A DNA stretch of 6,378 nt, taken from positions 1 to 6,378 of the forward strand of contig CAJPKC010000072.1 of the NCBI GenBank assembly GCA_905370255.1, given 5' to 3'. The stretch's first letter is position 1, and every line of letters starts with the position of its first letter. The translations under genes were made by a program, and so were the position numbers. The notes below the pieces were generated by a model, which made no database searches, was not told where the DNA came from, and was given only the letters and a program-made list of their open reading frames with translations. This DNA comes from Streptococcus oralis (lineage in GTDB: Bacteria > Bacillota > Bacilli > Lactobacillales > Streptococcaceae). This document shows, in pieces, positions 1 through 5,754 of this stretch.

Positions 1-90
1 AGCTAAAGCCACCCTCGTCTTTTGTTCATAATAGACCGCTTGTCCATCACATTCACCGATAAAGACACGACGTCGTCCGAGAAAAAACAT
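1..90 (-). CDS. N-terminus of third paralogous membrane protein (C), cut by window edge
   Basis: This is a 30-codon open frame read from an ATG at 90-88 to the left edge of the window; the rest of the gene lies outside. It begins MFFLGRRRVF, followed by IGECDGQAVYY. These residues match the N-termini of the two complete neighbours: gene A has YIGESQGQAIYV and gene B has RRRRFYL and KAIYY. Residue 30 is Ala, and in both neighbours residue 30 is the Ala that opens the APKSK motif, so the register is exact. An SD-like GAAAGG sits 7 bases before the ATG. I infer a third tandem member of the same four-helix family. Its function is unknown, and whether it is intact cannot be judged here. Confidence 0.75.
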   Translation of the reverse strand, partial: MFFLGRRRVFIGECDGQAVYYEQKTRVALA

Positions 91-130
91 ATTGATACCT
101 TTCTATTTATGAAAATAAGTTCTCAGAGTC

Positions 131-145
131 TCCTAACCATTAGGA
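131..145. repeat. Perfect inverted repeat upstream of gene C
   Basis: TCCTAA and TTAGGA are separated by CCA, giving a perfect 6-bp stem with a 3-base loop about 41-55 bases before the ATG of gene C. No T-run follows it on the minus strand, so it is not a standard terminator. It could be a protein-binding site or a small leader hairpin; its role is inferred from position only. Confidence 0.4.
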
Positions 146-173
146 ATAAATTTCAATACGAGAATCCTACTCT

Positions 174-349
174 TCATATTCTGGGTGTTTTTAGATTTTT
201 AAAGCTTTCTTTAACATCGTTCAGTGCTACCTTGACTCCCTTAATCGATCTTAAATCAGATAAATTTCCTAAGGCTTTATTAGCATTAAGCTTTAATCTT
301 GTAGCTTTATCAATTTTTCTGCATTACTTAGCGCAATAAAGTTCAACAA
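174..349 (-). pseudogene. Possible decayed C-terminal coding remnant between genes B and C
   Basis: On the minus strand a frame without an ATG, TTG or GTG start stays open from 323 to a TGA at 174-176. It encodes a plausible lysine- and leucine-rich helical stretch containing KATRLKLNANKALGNLSDL and later VKESFKNLKTPRI. The upstream frame from TTG at 349 reads LLNFIALSNAEK. The two would join if one A were added to the A-run near 312-318, giving about 60 residues in one frame. Stop codons lie immediately upstream of 349, so no complete gene remains. The composition looks protein-like rather than random, but I do not recognise the parent protein and the region is AT-rich. It may be a broken gene end, or chance. 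Confidence 0.25.
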
Positions 350-366
350 TATTCACTAGAAGTCAA

Positions 367-393
367 AAAGTCACTATTGCATCTCTTGACTTT
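367..393 (-). terminator. Weak terminator-like hairpin after gene B
   Basis: On the minus strand AAAGTCA pairs with TGACTTT around a 13-base loop, and the 3' arm runs into a T5 stretch. It lies about 60 bases past the stop of gene B. The stem is only 7 bp with two G-C pairs, so it would be a weak terminator and read-through into gene C is possible. The remaining gap between B and C (91-452) holds the possible remnant and the inverted repeat listed separately. Confidence 0.3.
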
Positions 394-452
394 AAAACAA
401 AAATTAGTCTCCATATTTTAAAATAGCTTAAAGCATCTCAAAACTTTCTTCT

Positions 453-1202
453 TTACCTATCTAATTCTTTTGTCAAAATAGCTCCATCTGGTCCGACACT
501 CACTTCTAAATATAGTTCAGGATTGTCGTCATCTTTACATATCACACTAATTTTTCCCTCCTCAAACCGTTGTGACAATTTCAAGATTCTAACGAAATTA
601 TTTTGATTGAACCCAACAAAAGCAACTCCCAACAAAAGACCTGCAAAAACAATCTTAAAAATCTCTCCTCCAATCGGTTGCCCCAACAAGTCTTTAAAGC
701 GGGAAATAAAATCATAGACATAGTAGAAACCTACTGCAGGAATAGTAAATAAGAGTGCATTAAAATATAAAAAAGCACCTTTGCTAAATCCTTTTTTTCC
801 CATCTTTTCATCTTCGTCTTGATTTTCGTCATCGGGATAAATCATAGTAGTCAGACAAACTGTTTGAGTAGTCACTTGAGCTATATTGACATTTCTATAC
901 AAGGCTCGTTCTACAAGGAGAGTGATAAAAGCAAATTCTGCTATCCAGATAAGAATAACACTCCAAAAAGTTGTCATACTATAAGTTCCTTGTAAAAATA
1001 GACTAAAGAAGGAAGAAATGCCACTTCCGCTGGCTATAAAGAGAACAACTAATAGAGGAATATGCCGATTCATCCTGCTCGATTTCTCTGTATCTAATAG
1101 TTTACTCTTTGGCGCCTCTAAAACTTCATGGGTCTTACGATCATAATAAATAGCTTTGTCATAATATTGGTTCAAGTAAAAACGACGTCTTCTCAAAAAC
1201 AT
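453..1202 (-). CDS. Four-helix membrane protein B, paralogue of A and C
   Basis: This is a 249-residue integral membrane protein of unknown function. It has a short basic N-terminus (MFLRRRRFYL), then the family motif APKSKLLDTE at residues 30-39. Hydrophobic segments lie at roughly 47-70, 78-97, 143-164 and 180-198. VERALY at 97-102 and QNN followed by VRILK at 200-207 are shared with gene A. A very acidic linker at 122-134 (PDDENQDEDE) and a soluble tail after about 210 are absent from A. The start at 1202 is preferred over an upstream ATG at 1268 because GAAAGAGG precedes it at proper spacing and it places the motif at residue 30, as in A. It lies 25 bases after the stop of A, so the two are probably co-transcribed. 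Codons look more AT-rich than in queA. Confidence 0.85.
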   Translation of the reverse strand: MFLRRRRFYLNQYYDKAIYYDRKTHEVLEAPKSKLLDTEKSSRMNRHIPLLVVLFIASGSGISSFFSLFLQGTYSMTTFWSVILIWIAEFAFITLLVERALYRNVNIAQVTTQTVCLTTMIYPDDENQDEDEKMGKKGFSKGAFLYFNALLFTIPAVGFYYVYDFISRFKDLLGQPIGGEIFKIVFAGLLLGVAFVGFNQNNFVRILKLSQRFEEGKISVICKDDDNPELYLEVSVGPDGAILTKELDR

Positions 1203-1208
1203 TATTCG

Positions 1209-1216
1209 CCTCTTTC
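1209..1216 (-). promoter_or_regulatory. Ribosome binding site that fixes the start of gene B
   Basis: GAAAGAGG lies 6 bases before the ATG at 1202. No site of comparable fit was noted for the in-frame ATG at 1268, which lies inside gene A. This supports the shorter, 249-residue reading. Confidence 0.6.
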
Positions 1217-1227
1217 TATTTCCTTTG

Positions 1228-1887
1228 TTATATTTCCTTCTTAACTCGACTATTTCTGTACCGTTCAACTGCCTTCAGCCATCGAATCATATTATTTTGC
1301 CACAGCAATAGAGCTGCGACAGCCGGCAAAATCCCCATCAGGCTTAAAGGGAATAGCTCACTGCCGATTTGTGTTCCCATCATCTTCAAAACGAGCATGG
1401 AAAGGACAGAAATCGGACCCACCAAGCCCATGACAGCTATAAGGACTGTGAAAATCCAGGCAAATAGCTTCTTGCCAAGGGTAACCTTCTTATCTGAAAA
1501 ATTATTCCAAAAGAGATTGCTATTGACGGCTCTTCTGAAGTTTTCCTTGCTAGTAGGTTGCGCTCGGGTAACCTTCTTATAAAGAGCTCGCTCCACGATT
1601 ACCAATAGTAAAATGGCTTCCAGCAACCAAATTAGCAGAAAATAAATCAGAGTTCCATAGCTATAGACACCCGCAAAAAAGCGTGTTTCAGGAAAAAACT
1701 GCATGATGCTACTGAATGCTAAAAGGCCACAAATCAACCAGACAATGTGTTTTCGATTTCCACGGGATGCCTCAGTATCTAAAAATTTACTTTTAGGAGC
1801 TGCTAGAGGATTTCGCGGCTCATCGACATGGACATATATGGCCTGACCTTGGCTCTCTCCTATATAAATCACTTTCCTAAAAAGCAT
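1228..1887 (-). CDS. Four-helix membrane protein A, paralogue of B and C
   Basis: This is a 219-residue integral membrane protein; I do not recognise a named family. A soluble N-terminal section (VIYIGESQGQAIYV) leads to APKSKFLDTE at residues 30-39. Hydrophobic segments follow at about 48-65, 79-98, 141-167 and 177-196. VERALY at 98-103, a Gly/Lys-rich stretch before the third segment, TQIGSELF at 172-179 and WQNNMIRWLK at 196-205 all have counterparts in gene B. It ends soon after the fourth helix with a basic tail. The motif falls at the same residue number as in B, supporting the start at 1887. An AGAGGAG site lies upstream at a rather long spacing of about 10 bases. The gene start overlaps the end of a 25-codon frame, suggesting translational coupling. 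Tandem duplication followed by divergence explains the A-B-C set. Confidence 0.85.
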   Translation of the reverse strand: MLFRKVIYIGESQGQAIYVHVDEPRNPLAAPKSKFLDTEASRGNRKHIVWLICGLLAFSSIMQFFPETRFFAGVYSYGTLIYFLLIWLLEAILLLVIVERALYKKVTRAQPTSKENFRRAVNSNLFWNNFSDKKVTLGKKLFAWIFTVLIAVMGLVGPISVLSMLVLKMMGTQIGSELFPLSLMGILPAVAALLLWQNNMIRWLKAVERYRNSRVKKEI

Positions 1888-1954
1888 GCTTGTCTTTCTC
1901 CTCTAACCAACTGTTTTTCTTAAAACTTCCCTGAAAAAGAGATTTTTTCTTCAT
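1877..1954 (-). CDS. Candidate 25-residue small protein or leader peptide before gene A
   Basis: An ATG at 1954 opens a 25-codon frame ending at TAG 1877-1879. A near-ideal GGAGGA sits 5 bases upstream of it, the strongest ribosome site in the window. The predicted peptide starts MKKKSLFQGSFKK and ends WLEEKDKHAF; it is highly charged and has no membrane segment. Its last codons overlap the first codons of gene A in another frame, with the AGAGGAG of gene A lying inside it. Ribosomes finishing here could re-initiate on gene A. It may be a true small protein, a coupling leader, or a chance frame behind a ribosome site. No homologue is known to me. Confidence 0.45.
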   Translation of the reverse strand: MKKKSLFQGSFKKNSWLEEKDKHAF

Positions 1955-1958
1955 TTAT

Positions 1959-1964
1959 TCCTCC
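1959..1964 (-). promoter_or_regulatory. Strong ribosome binding site of the 25-codon frame
   Basis: GGAGGA is placed about 5 bases before the ATG at 1954. It is the main evidence that the short frame is translated. The intergenic space around it (1955-2020) shows no convincing promoter or terminator, so transcription probably reads through from upstream. Confidence 0.6.
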
Positions 1965-2020
1965 AATTTTATGACACAATTGATAGATTTTTTCCCAAAG
2001 AGAGATAAAAAATGAAAGAA

Positions 2021-2581
2021 TTATAAACCTTGAGCAATATTTCCTAGTTGGTTCACTCGATCATGAATGGTTTCTACATTTAAATTTCCACGTTGGTATT
2101 CGCAAAGAAATCCATTTTCGTAGAACATCTTATCTGACAATTGACCTTTTGGTGCATTTGGACACTCAATCATAACAATACTAAAGACACCACCTGAACC
2201 TGGCTTCTCAAATTCATTGCCTGTAAAAAGATAGGTGTATGCTTGAAAAGATGTCCCTTGATAATCACCTGAAATGACATAGGCAACCATTTTCTTATAT
2301 CCTCTGCCGAAAGGATAATGGCTAAAATTCGCATACTTTTCTACATATGGATTTTGGGAAATAGTTATGACTAGTCCGCTACTCGTTTTCTTAGAAGAAT
2401 AATCTCTATAATAGTCACTCCCTTGAGCTTTCTCAAATTGGTAGCCGTGCGCAGTTGCAAAGGCTAGATATTCATTGTTGTTTTTATTGGCGTGGCTAAT
2501 AGCCCAATAAACAATCCCTGCTACAAAAACAAAGATTAGTAACATAAAGATGATAAAGAAAATAACAAAAGCCATACTCAT
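2021..2581 (-). CDS. Single-pass membrane-anchored protein of unknown function
   Basis: This is a 186-residue protein with an uncharged, strongly hydrophobic segment at residues 4-28 followed by a soluble domain of about 155 residues. There is no lipobox and no obvious signal-peptidase site, so the segment is best read as an N-terminal anchor. The soluble part has FATAHGYQFE near 41-50, HYPFGRGYKK near 88-97 and VISGDYQGTSFQAYTYLF at 102-119. This looks like a mixed alpha/beta domain with strand-rich middle, but I cannot name it. It has two cysteines, at 140 and 160. The side of the membrane is unclear; lysine just after the helix weakly favours a cytoplasmic domain. The start at 2581 is supported by AAAAGGAG 6 bases upstream. 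It lies 68 bases after the lipoprotein gene, separated by a hairpin, and probably belongs to the same transcript. Confidence 0.85.
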   Translation of the reverse strand: MSMAFVIFFIIFMLLIFVFVAGIVYWAISHANKNNNEYLAFATAHGYQFEKAQGSDYYRDYSSKKTSSGLVITISQNPYVEKYANFSHYPFGRGYKKMVAYVISGDYQGTSFQAYTYLFTGNEFEKPGSGGVFSIVMIECPNAPKGQLSDKMFYENGFLCEYQRGNLNVETIHDRVNQLGNIAQGL

Positions 2582-2607
2582 TTTATACTCCTTTTAAAAT
2601 TAGTTAG

Positions 2608-2637
2608 GAAGCAAGGACACTTCTCCACCCTTACTTC
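2608..2637 (-). promoter_or_regulatory. Intergenic mRNA hairpin between lipoprotein and anchored-protein genes
   Basis: In the minus-strand transcript GAAGUAAGG pairs with CCUUGCUUC in a continuous 9-bp stem, including one U-G pair, around a 12-base loop. On the plus strand the same position is an A-C mismatch, so the structure favours the minus-strand RNA. No U-run follows, so it is more likely an mRNA processing or stability element, or a partial attenuator, than an intrinsic terminator. Confidence 0.5.
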
Positions 2638-2649
2638 TGATTGATGTTC

Positions 2650-3213
2650 TTAATTACGGTAAAACTGGTTATCTTTGTCGCTTACAGATTGACCGATAGA
2701 CAAGACATCTTGACTGCCATCTGTACCTGTCACTTCGTTTTGGACTCCAGCTGGGGTAAAGATTAGTCGTGCCCCTTGTCCACCACCGATAAGATGAATA
2801 CCTGTTGAGTAGTAGCCGTCTTTTTCCTCTATTTGACCCATCTCGTATTTAAAGGTTCCATTTGCACTTTGGATTGTTACAATTCCATCTGCTGTGACTG
2901 TTGCAGTTGTTCCCGCGTAGTTTTCCCAAGTTCCTACAAATTTAGCGTAAGCCTCTTGTGATTTTTGCTTATCTTCCTTTTGTTCTGCTTGAGTGGTTGT
3001 AGCTTCTGTCGCACTATTTGTTTCTGACTTCTGCTCCTCTTTTTGGCCTGCTTCAGTTTTACTTGCGGACTCTGTAGTCACCTTGCTTGTTGTTTCCTTT
3101 TGGTTTGAAGCTGAAGTGTTCTTGTCAGTCTTTCCACCACAGGCAGCCAAGGTCAAGGCAGCCAACAAGGTCAGGACTGATAGGCTCGTATAGCGCAATG
3201 TTTTGTTTTTCAT
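2650..3213 (-). CDS. Lipoprotein with polar linker and compact C-terminal domain
   Basis: This is a 187-residue precursor with a classic lipoprotein signal: basic MKNK, a hydrophobic stretch to residue 22, and lipobox LAAC with the modified Cys at 25. Prolipoprotein cleavage there would anchor it to the outer face of the membrane. Residues 26-86 form a disordered linker rich in Lys, Glu, Gln, Ser and Thr with no hydrophobic core. Residues 88-187 form a small domain beginning KFVGTWENYAG, with GIHLIGGGQGARLIF at 138-152. This resembles the small G-T-W-type domains on streptococcal lipoproteins (possibly DUF6287), which I cannot verify. The start at 3213 is chosen over ATG 3237 because AAAGGAG lies 6 bases before it and it gives a standard signal peptide. 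It is the first gene after its own promoter. Its ligand is unknown. Confidence 0.9.
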   Translation of the reverse strand: MKNKTLRYTSLSVLTLLAALTLAACGGKTDKNTSASNQKETTSKVTTESASKTEAGQKEEQKSETNSATEATTTQAEQKEDKQKSQEAYAKFVGTWENYAGTTATVTADGIVTIQSANGTFKYEMGQIEEKDGYYSTGIHLIGGGQGARLIFTPAGVQNEVTGTDGSQDVLSIGQSVSDKDNQFYRN

Positions 3214-3219
3214 AAAAAT

Positions 3220-3226
3220 CTCCTTT
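3220..3226 (-). promoter_or_regulatory. Ribosome binding site that fixes the lipoprotein start
   Basis: AAAGGAG lies 6 bases before the ATG at 3213. The in-frame ATG at 3237 would place this site inside the coding region and add eight residues in front of the signal peptide, so it is not preferred. Confidence 0.75.
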
Positions 3227-3247
3227 GAAATAGACACAGATAAAAGT

Positions 3248-3279
3248 AGCTCGTCAGATTTTGCATATATTTGACGGCT
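3248..3279 (-). promoter_or_regulatory. Hairpin in the 5' leader of the lipoprotein mRNA
   Basis: In the minus-strand RNA AGCCGUCA pairs with UGACGAGCU, leaving one bulged A, around a 15-base AU-rich loop. It would form close to the predicted transcript start and some 30 bases before the ribosome site. It has no U-run, so it may protect the 5' end or regulate translation. It does not match a riboswitch class I recognise. Confidence 0.4.
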
Positions 3280-3293
3280 GTCTCGTAGTCTTC

Positions 3294-3322
3294 AGTGTAT
3301 CATTTATTTGGCTTTAATTCAA
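3294..3322 (-). promoter_or_regulatory. Promoter of the lipoprotein transcript
   Basis: The -35 box TTGAAT (3322-3317) and -10 box TACACT (3299-3294) are exactly 17 bases apart, with a TG one base before the -10 giving an extended -10. Transcription would start near 3287, leaving a leader of about 74 bases. It lies just after the queA terminator, consistent with a new transcription unit starting here. Confidence 0.6.
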
Positions 3323-3337
3323 TAGCTATCTGATATC

Positions 3338-3366
3338 AAAAAAAGCTAATCCAATCAGGAATTAGC
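3338..3366 (-). terminator. Intrinsic terminator of queA
   Basis: In the minus-strand RNA GCUAAUUCC pairs with GGAUUAGC, with one bulged U and a 5-base loop, followed by a run of seven U. It lies about 33 bases past the queA stop and separates the regulator-queA unit from the lipoprotein unit. Confidence 0.85.
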
Positions 3367-3398
3367 CCTTTTATTTCTAGTTTTGATTTGCTCGTTTT

Positions 3399-4436
3399 TT
3401 AGTAGATAAACATGGCATCGCCAAAGCTAAAGAAACGGTATTTTTCATCGATAGCATGCTGGTAGGCTTGGAGGACCAATTCACGGCCTGCAAAGGCAGA
3501 AACTAGCATGACCAAGGTAGACTTCGGCAAATGGAAATTAGTAGAAAAAGCATCCACCACCTTCCAGTCATAGCCTGGCTTGATAAAGATATTGGTCCAG
3601 CCAGAATCGGCCTGGATTTGGCCGTCAAACTTGCTTCCGATAGTCTCTAGTGTACGGATAGAGGTTGTTCCTACAGCAATGACACGGCCACCATTTTCTT
3701 TGACTTGGCGCAAGGTCGCTGCAGCTTCCTCAGACAATTGATAAAACTCTGAGTGCATCTCGTGCTCATCCAGATTATCTACTGAAACAGGTCTAAAGGT
3801 CCCAAGTCCAACGTGCAAGGTCAGGTAGACTAGGTGAACGCCTTTTTGCTGGATTTCTTCTAGTAATTCCTTGGTAAAATGTAGCCCTGCAGTTGGGGCT
3901 GCTGCTGATCCACTCTCCTTGGCATAGACTGTTTGATAACGTTCACGGTCATCCAATTTTTCGTGAATATAAGGAGGCAAAGGCATTTCTCCAAGACTTT
4001 CAAGTACTTCTAGGAAAATTCCTTCATACTCAAAACGGACAATACGACCGCCATGGGTTAATTCCTCAGTCACGACTGCGCTAAGTCGACCATCACCAAA
4101 GATAACACGGGTGCCGACCTTGAGACGTTTGGCAGGTTTTGCCAAGACTTCCCATTCGTCTCCTGCTGTATTTTTCAAAAGCAAGAGTTCAACATGTCCT
4201 CCTGTTTCTTCTTTTTGACCATGAAGTCGAGCTGGCAAGACACGGGTATCATTCATAACCAGGGCATCACCTGGCTCTAGCATTTCGATAATAGAGTGAA
4301 AGTGGCGATCTTGAAATTCACCTGTTTTGCGATTGACCATCAAGAGTTTAGAGGCATCGCGCTTTTCCAGAGGTGTTTGTGCAATCAACTCCTCTGGCAA
4401 GTGAAAATCAAAATCATTGGTATTTAATGTCGTCAT
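3399..4436 (-). CDS. queA: tRNA preQ1(34) S-adenosylmethionine ribosyltransferase-isomerase QueA
   Basis: QueA transfers and isomerises the ribosyl group of S-adenosylmethionine onto preQ1 at position 34 of tRNAs with GUN anticodons, making epoxyqueuosine, the penultimate step of queuosine synthesis. The cytoplasmic enzyme here is 345 residues, the usual full length. Family signatures are visible in order: [20 protein letters not shown] at 11-30, [10 protein letters not shown] at 62-71, [10 protein letters not shown] at 179-188, [11 protein letters not shown] at 207-217, GTTSIRTLE at 256-264, and [17 protein letters not shown] at 301-317. The ATG at 4436 has only a purine-rich GAAGAGAAAAGAAG upstream, a weak ribosome site. 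It lies 28 bases after the LysR gene stop with no terminator between, so translation may lean on the upstream gene. It ends at a strong terminator. Nothing suggests damage. Confidence 0.97.
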   Translation of the reverse strand: MTTLNTNDFDFHLPEELIAQTPLEKRDASKLLMVNRKTGEFQDRHFHSIIEMLEPGDALVMNDTRVLPARLHGQKEETGGHVELLLLKNTAGDEWEVLAKPAKRLKVGTRVIFGDGRLSAVVTEELTHGGRIVRFEYEGIFLEVLESLGEMPLPPYIHEKLDDRERYQTVYAKESGSAAAPTAGLHFTKELLEEIQQKGVHLVYLTLHVGLGTFRPVSVDNLDEHEMHSEFYQLSEEAAATLRQVKENGGRVIAVGTTSIRTLETIGSKFDGQIQADSGWTNIFIKPGYDWKVVDAFSTNFHLPKSTLVMLVSAFAGRELVLQAYQHAIDEKYRFFSFGDAMFIY

Positions 4437-4464
4437 TCTTCTTTTCTCTTCTCATTTATTCAAA

Positions 4465-5373
4465 TTACTTATCAAAGCGAACTTCTTCAAGTAGGTACTC
4501 GATGAAGCGTTCACCCATCTTAGACAAGCTAGTTTTCTCATGCTGGATATAAACCAGCTCAATGGGATCATCAATATCAAGTGGAATCGAAACGATATTG
4601 TCTCCATTAAGATTACTATTGAGGATACCAGTCGCGATGGTATAGCCGTCCAAACCAATCAAGAGATTGAACAAGGTCGCACGGTCACTAACAACGATGG
4701 ATTTCTTGTGGTGTTCCTGAGACAAAATCTCCTCTGAGAAATAGAAGGAATTATGGGTACCTTGGTCATAACTTAAGTATGGAAAGTCTTCTAGGTCTGC
4801 CAACTGCACCTTGTCTCTTTTAGCAAGAGGGTTGGTCTTGCTGACAAAGATATGGGGTTGGGCTGTAAAGAGATGGTGGGCAACCAGATGGTTATCATCC
4901 AACATCTTCGAAAGGACGTCTCGGTTATAGCTATTTAAAAAGAGGACTCCTACTTCACTACGGAAGTTCTTGACGTCGTCGATGATTTCCCAGGTTCTGG
5001 TTTCACGCAAAAAAAGCTCGTACTTTTCCATATCGCTTTTCTTAAGCAAGGAAACAAAGGCATTGACCACAAAAGCATAGTGTTGCGAAGACACACTAAA
5101 AAGCTCACGATGAGCGATCGGATTTTTATAACGTTCTTCTAGGAGTTGAGTTTGCTCAACAACCTGACGGGCATAGGACAAAAATTCCATCCCATCACGT
5201 GTGAGGGTGATTCCCTTGGGATTTCGAATAAAAATCTCAATTCCCATCTCATTTTCTAGGTCACGAACTGCATTTGATAGACTGGGTTGTGTAATAAAGA
5301 GTTGCTTGGCAGCCTCATTCATGGAACCAGTCTCTACGATTTTGATAATATAGTGTAATTGTTGAATTCTCAT
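4465..5373 (-). CDS. LysR-family transcriptional regulator, MtaR/CpsY/MetR-like
   Basis: This is a 302-residue LysR-type regulator, normal length for the family. The N-terminal winged helix-turn-helix is clear: MRIQQLHYIIKIVETGSMNE leads into AAKQLFITQPSLSNAVRDLE at 21-40, then GIEIFIRNPKGITLTRDG at 44-61. A linker helix follows, then a periplasmic-binding-protein-like effector domain from about 92 to the end. The N-terminus closely resembles streptococcal MtaR/CpsY/MetR regulators of methionine supply and surface traits, as I remember them; the target genes cannot be read here. The start at 5373 gives the canonical MRIQQ beginning; a TTG at 5400 would add nine residues containing the -10 box. 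There is no SD before the ATG. queA follows 28 bases downstream, probably on the same mRNA. Confidence 0.92.
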   Translation of the reverse strand: MRIQQLHYIIKIVETGSMNEAAKQLFITQPSLSNAVRDLENEMGIEIFIRNPKGITLTRDGMEFLSYARQVVEQTQLLEERYKNPIAHRELFSVSSQHYAFVVNAFVSLLKKSDMEKYELFLRETRTWEIIDDVKNFRSEVGVLFLNSYNRDVLSKMLDDNHLVAHHLFTAQPHIFVSKTNPLAKRDKVQLADLEDFPYLSYDQGTHNSFYFSEEILSQEHHKKSIVVSDRATLFNLLIGLDGYTIATGILNSNLNGDNIVSIPLDIDDPIELVYIQHEKTSLSKMGERFIEYLLEEVRFDK

Positions 5374-5379
5374 GCTTTT

Positions 5380-5388
5380 ATTGTACCA
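5380..5388 (-). promoter_or_regulatory. Extended -10 promoter of the LysR-queA unit, probably leaderless
   Basis: TGGTACAAT forms a TG-N extended -10 with a five-of-six TATAAT match. Only six bases (AAAAGC) separate it from the regulator's ATG, so transcription should start at or within a base or two of the start codon. The -35 region at about 5403-5408 (TTTTTA) is a poor match, as is common with extended -10 promoters. Confidence 0.55.
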
Positions 5389-5448
5389 TACTTGACGCAA
5401 TATAAAAAGAACCAGTCACTGCAAGTCCCATTATCTGCTGTGAATCTT

Positions 5449-5480
5449 AAAAGAGGTCGGAACAATTCCAACCTCTTTTT
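5449..5480 (-). terminator. Intrinsic terminator after the aminopeptidase-GlsB-like pair
   Basis: In the minus-strand RNA AAAAGAGGUUGGAA pairs with UUCCGACCUCUUUU in a 14-bp stem with one U-G pair and a 3-base loop; the final U-run completes a standard terminator. On the plus strand that pair becomes a C-A mismatch, so it suits the minus strand. It lies about 35 bases past the GlsB-like gene and insulates the downstream LysR promoter. Confidence 0.88.
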
Positions 5481-5514
5481 ATCTTTATTGTTAAACAAGC
5501 TTTTAAATCGAAAC

Positions 5515-5745
5515 TTAGCTTCCTCTTTCCCAGAAGATGGCTAATAAAATCATGGCCCCGAGAACTGATGGGATAATGGCTGTACCGTTTAGGCTTGGCC
5601 CCCATGCACCAAAGAGTAATTGTCCTAGAAAGGCACCAATCCAGCCGAGAAACATTTTACCGAAGCATCCCATCCGTTCTCCACGATTGGTGATCGCTCC
5701 AGCTAAAAGTCCGATTAAAAGGCCGACAAACATACTTCCAATCAT
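5515..5745 (-). CDS. GlsB/YeaQ/YmgE-type small membrane protein
   Basis: This is a 76-residue, glycine-rich protein with three hydrophobic helices at roughly 3-19, 28-47 and 55-72. The first helix GLLIGLLAGAI, a short basic loop NRGERMGCFGK, and a second helix GWIGAFLGQLLFG fit the transglycosylase-associated family (YeaQ/YmgE/GlsB), whose members are linked to stress responses in Gram-positive bacteria. Despite the family name no enzyme activity is established. AAGGAG lies just before the ATG at 5745 and overlaps the stop of the aminopeptidase gene 9 bases upstream, so the two genes are transcribed together and probably translationally coupled. A later Met at residue 5 is less likely as start, because the ribosome site fits the first. 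Confidence 0.88.
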   Translation of the reverse strand: MIGSMFVGLLIGLLAGAITNRGERMGCFGKMFLGWIGAFLGQLLFGAWGPSLNGTAIIPSVLGAMILLAIFWERGS

Positions 5746-5754
5746 AGCTTCTCC

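Noticed and set aside
22..339. 105-residue plus-strand frame across the left edge region
   Set aside because: It runs antisense through the start of gene C, lacks a ribosome site, and its hydrophobic residues are what an antisense reading of a lysine-rich helix gives.
414..425. Perfect AT-only palindrome TATTTTAAAATA
   Set aside because: In AT-rich intergenic DNA a palindrome of only A and T is expected by chance, and no second copy was noticed.
1203..1268. Longer N-terminus for gene B starting at 1268
   Set aside because: It would overlap gene A, has no good ribosome site, and puts the APKSK motif out of register with A and C.
3214..3237. Longer N-terminus for the lipoprotein starting at 3237
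   Set aside because: It would bury the AAAGGAG ribosome site inside the gene and lengthen a signal peptide that is already standard from 3213.
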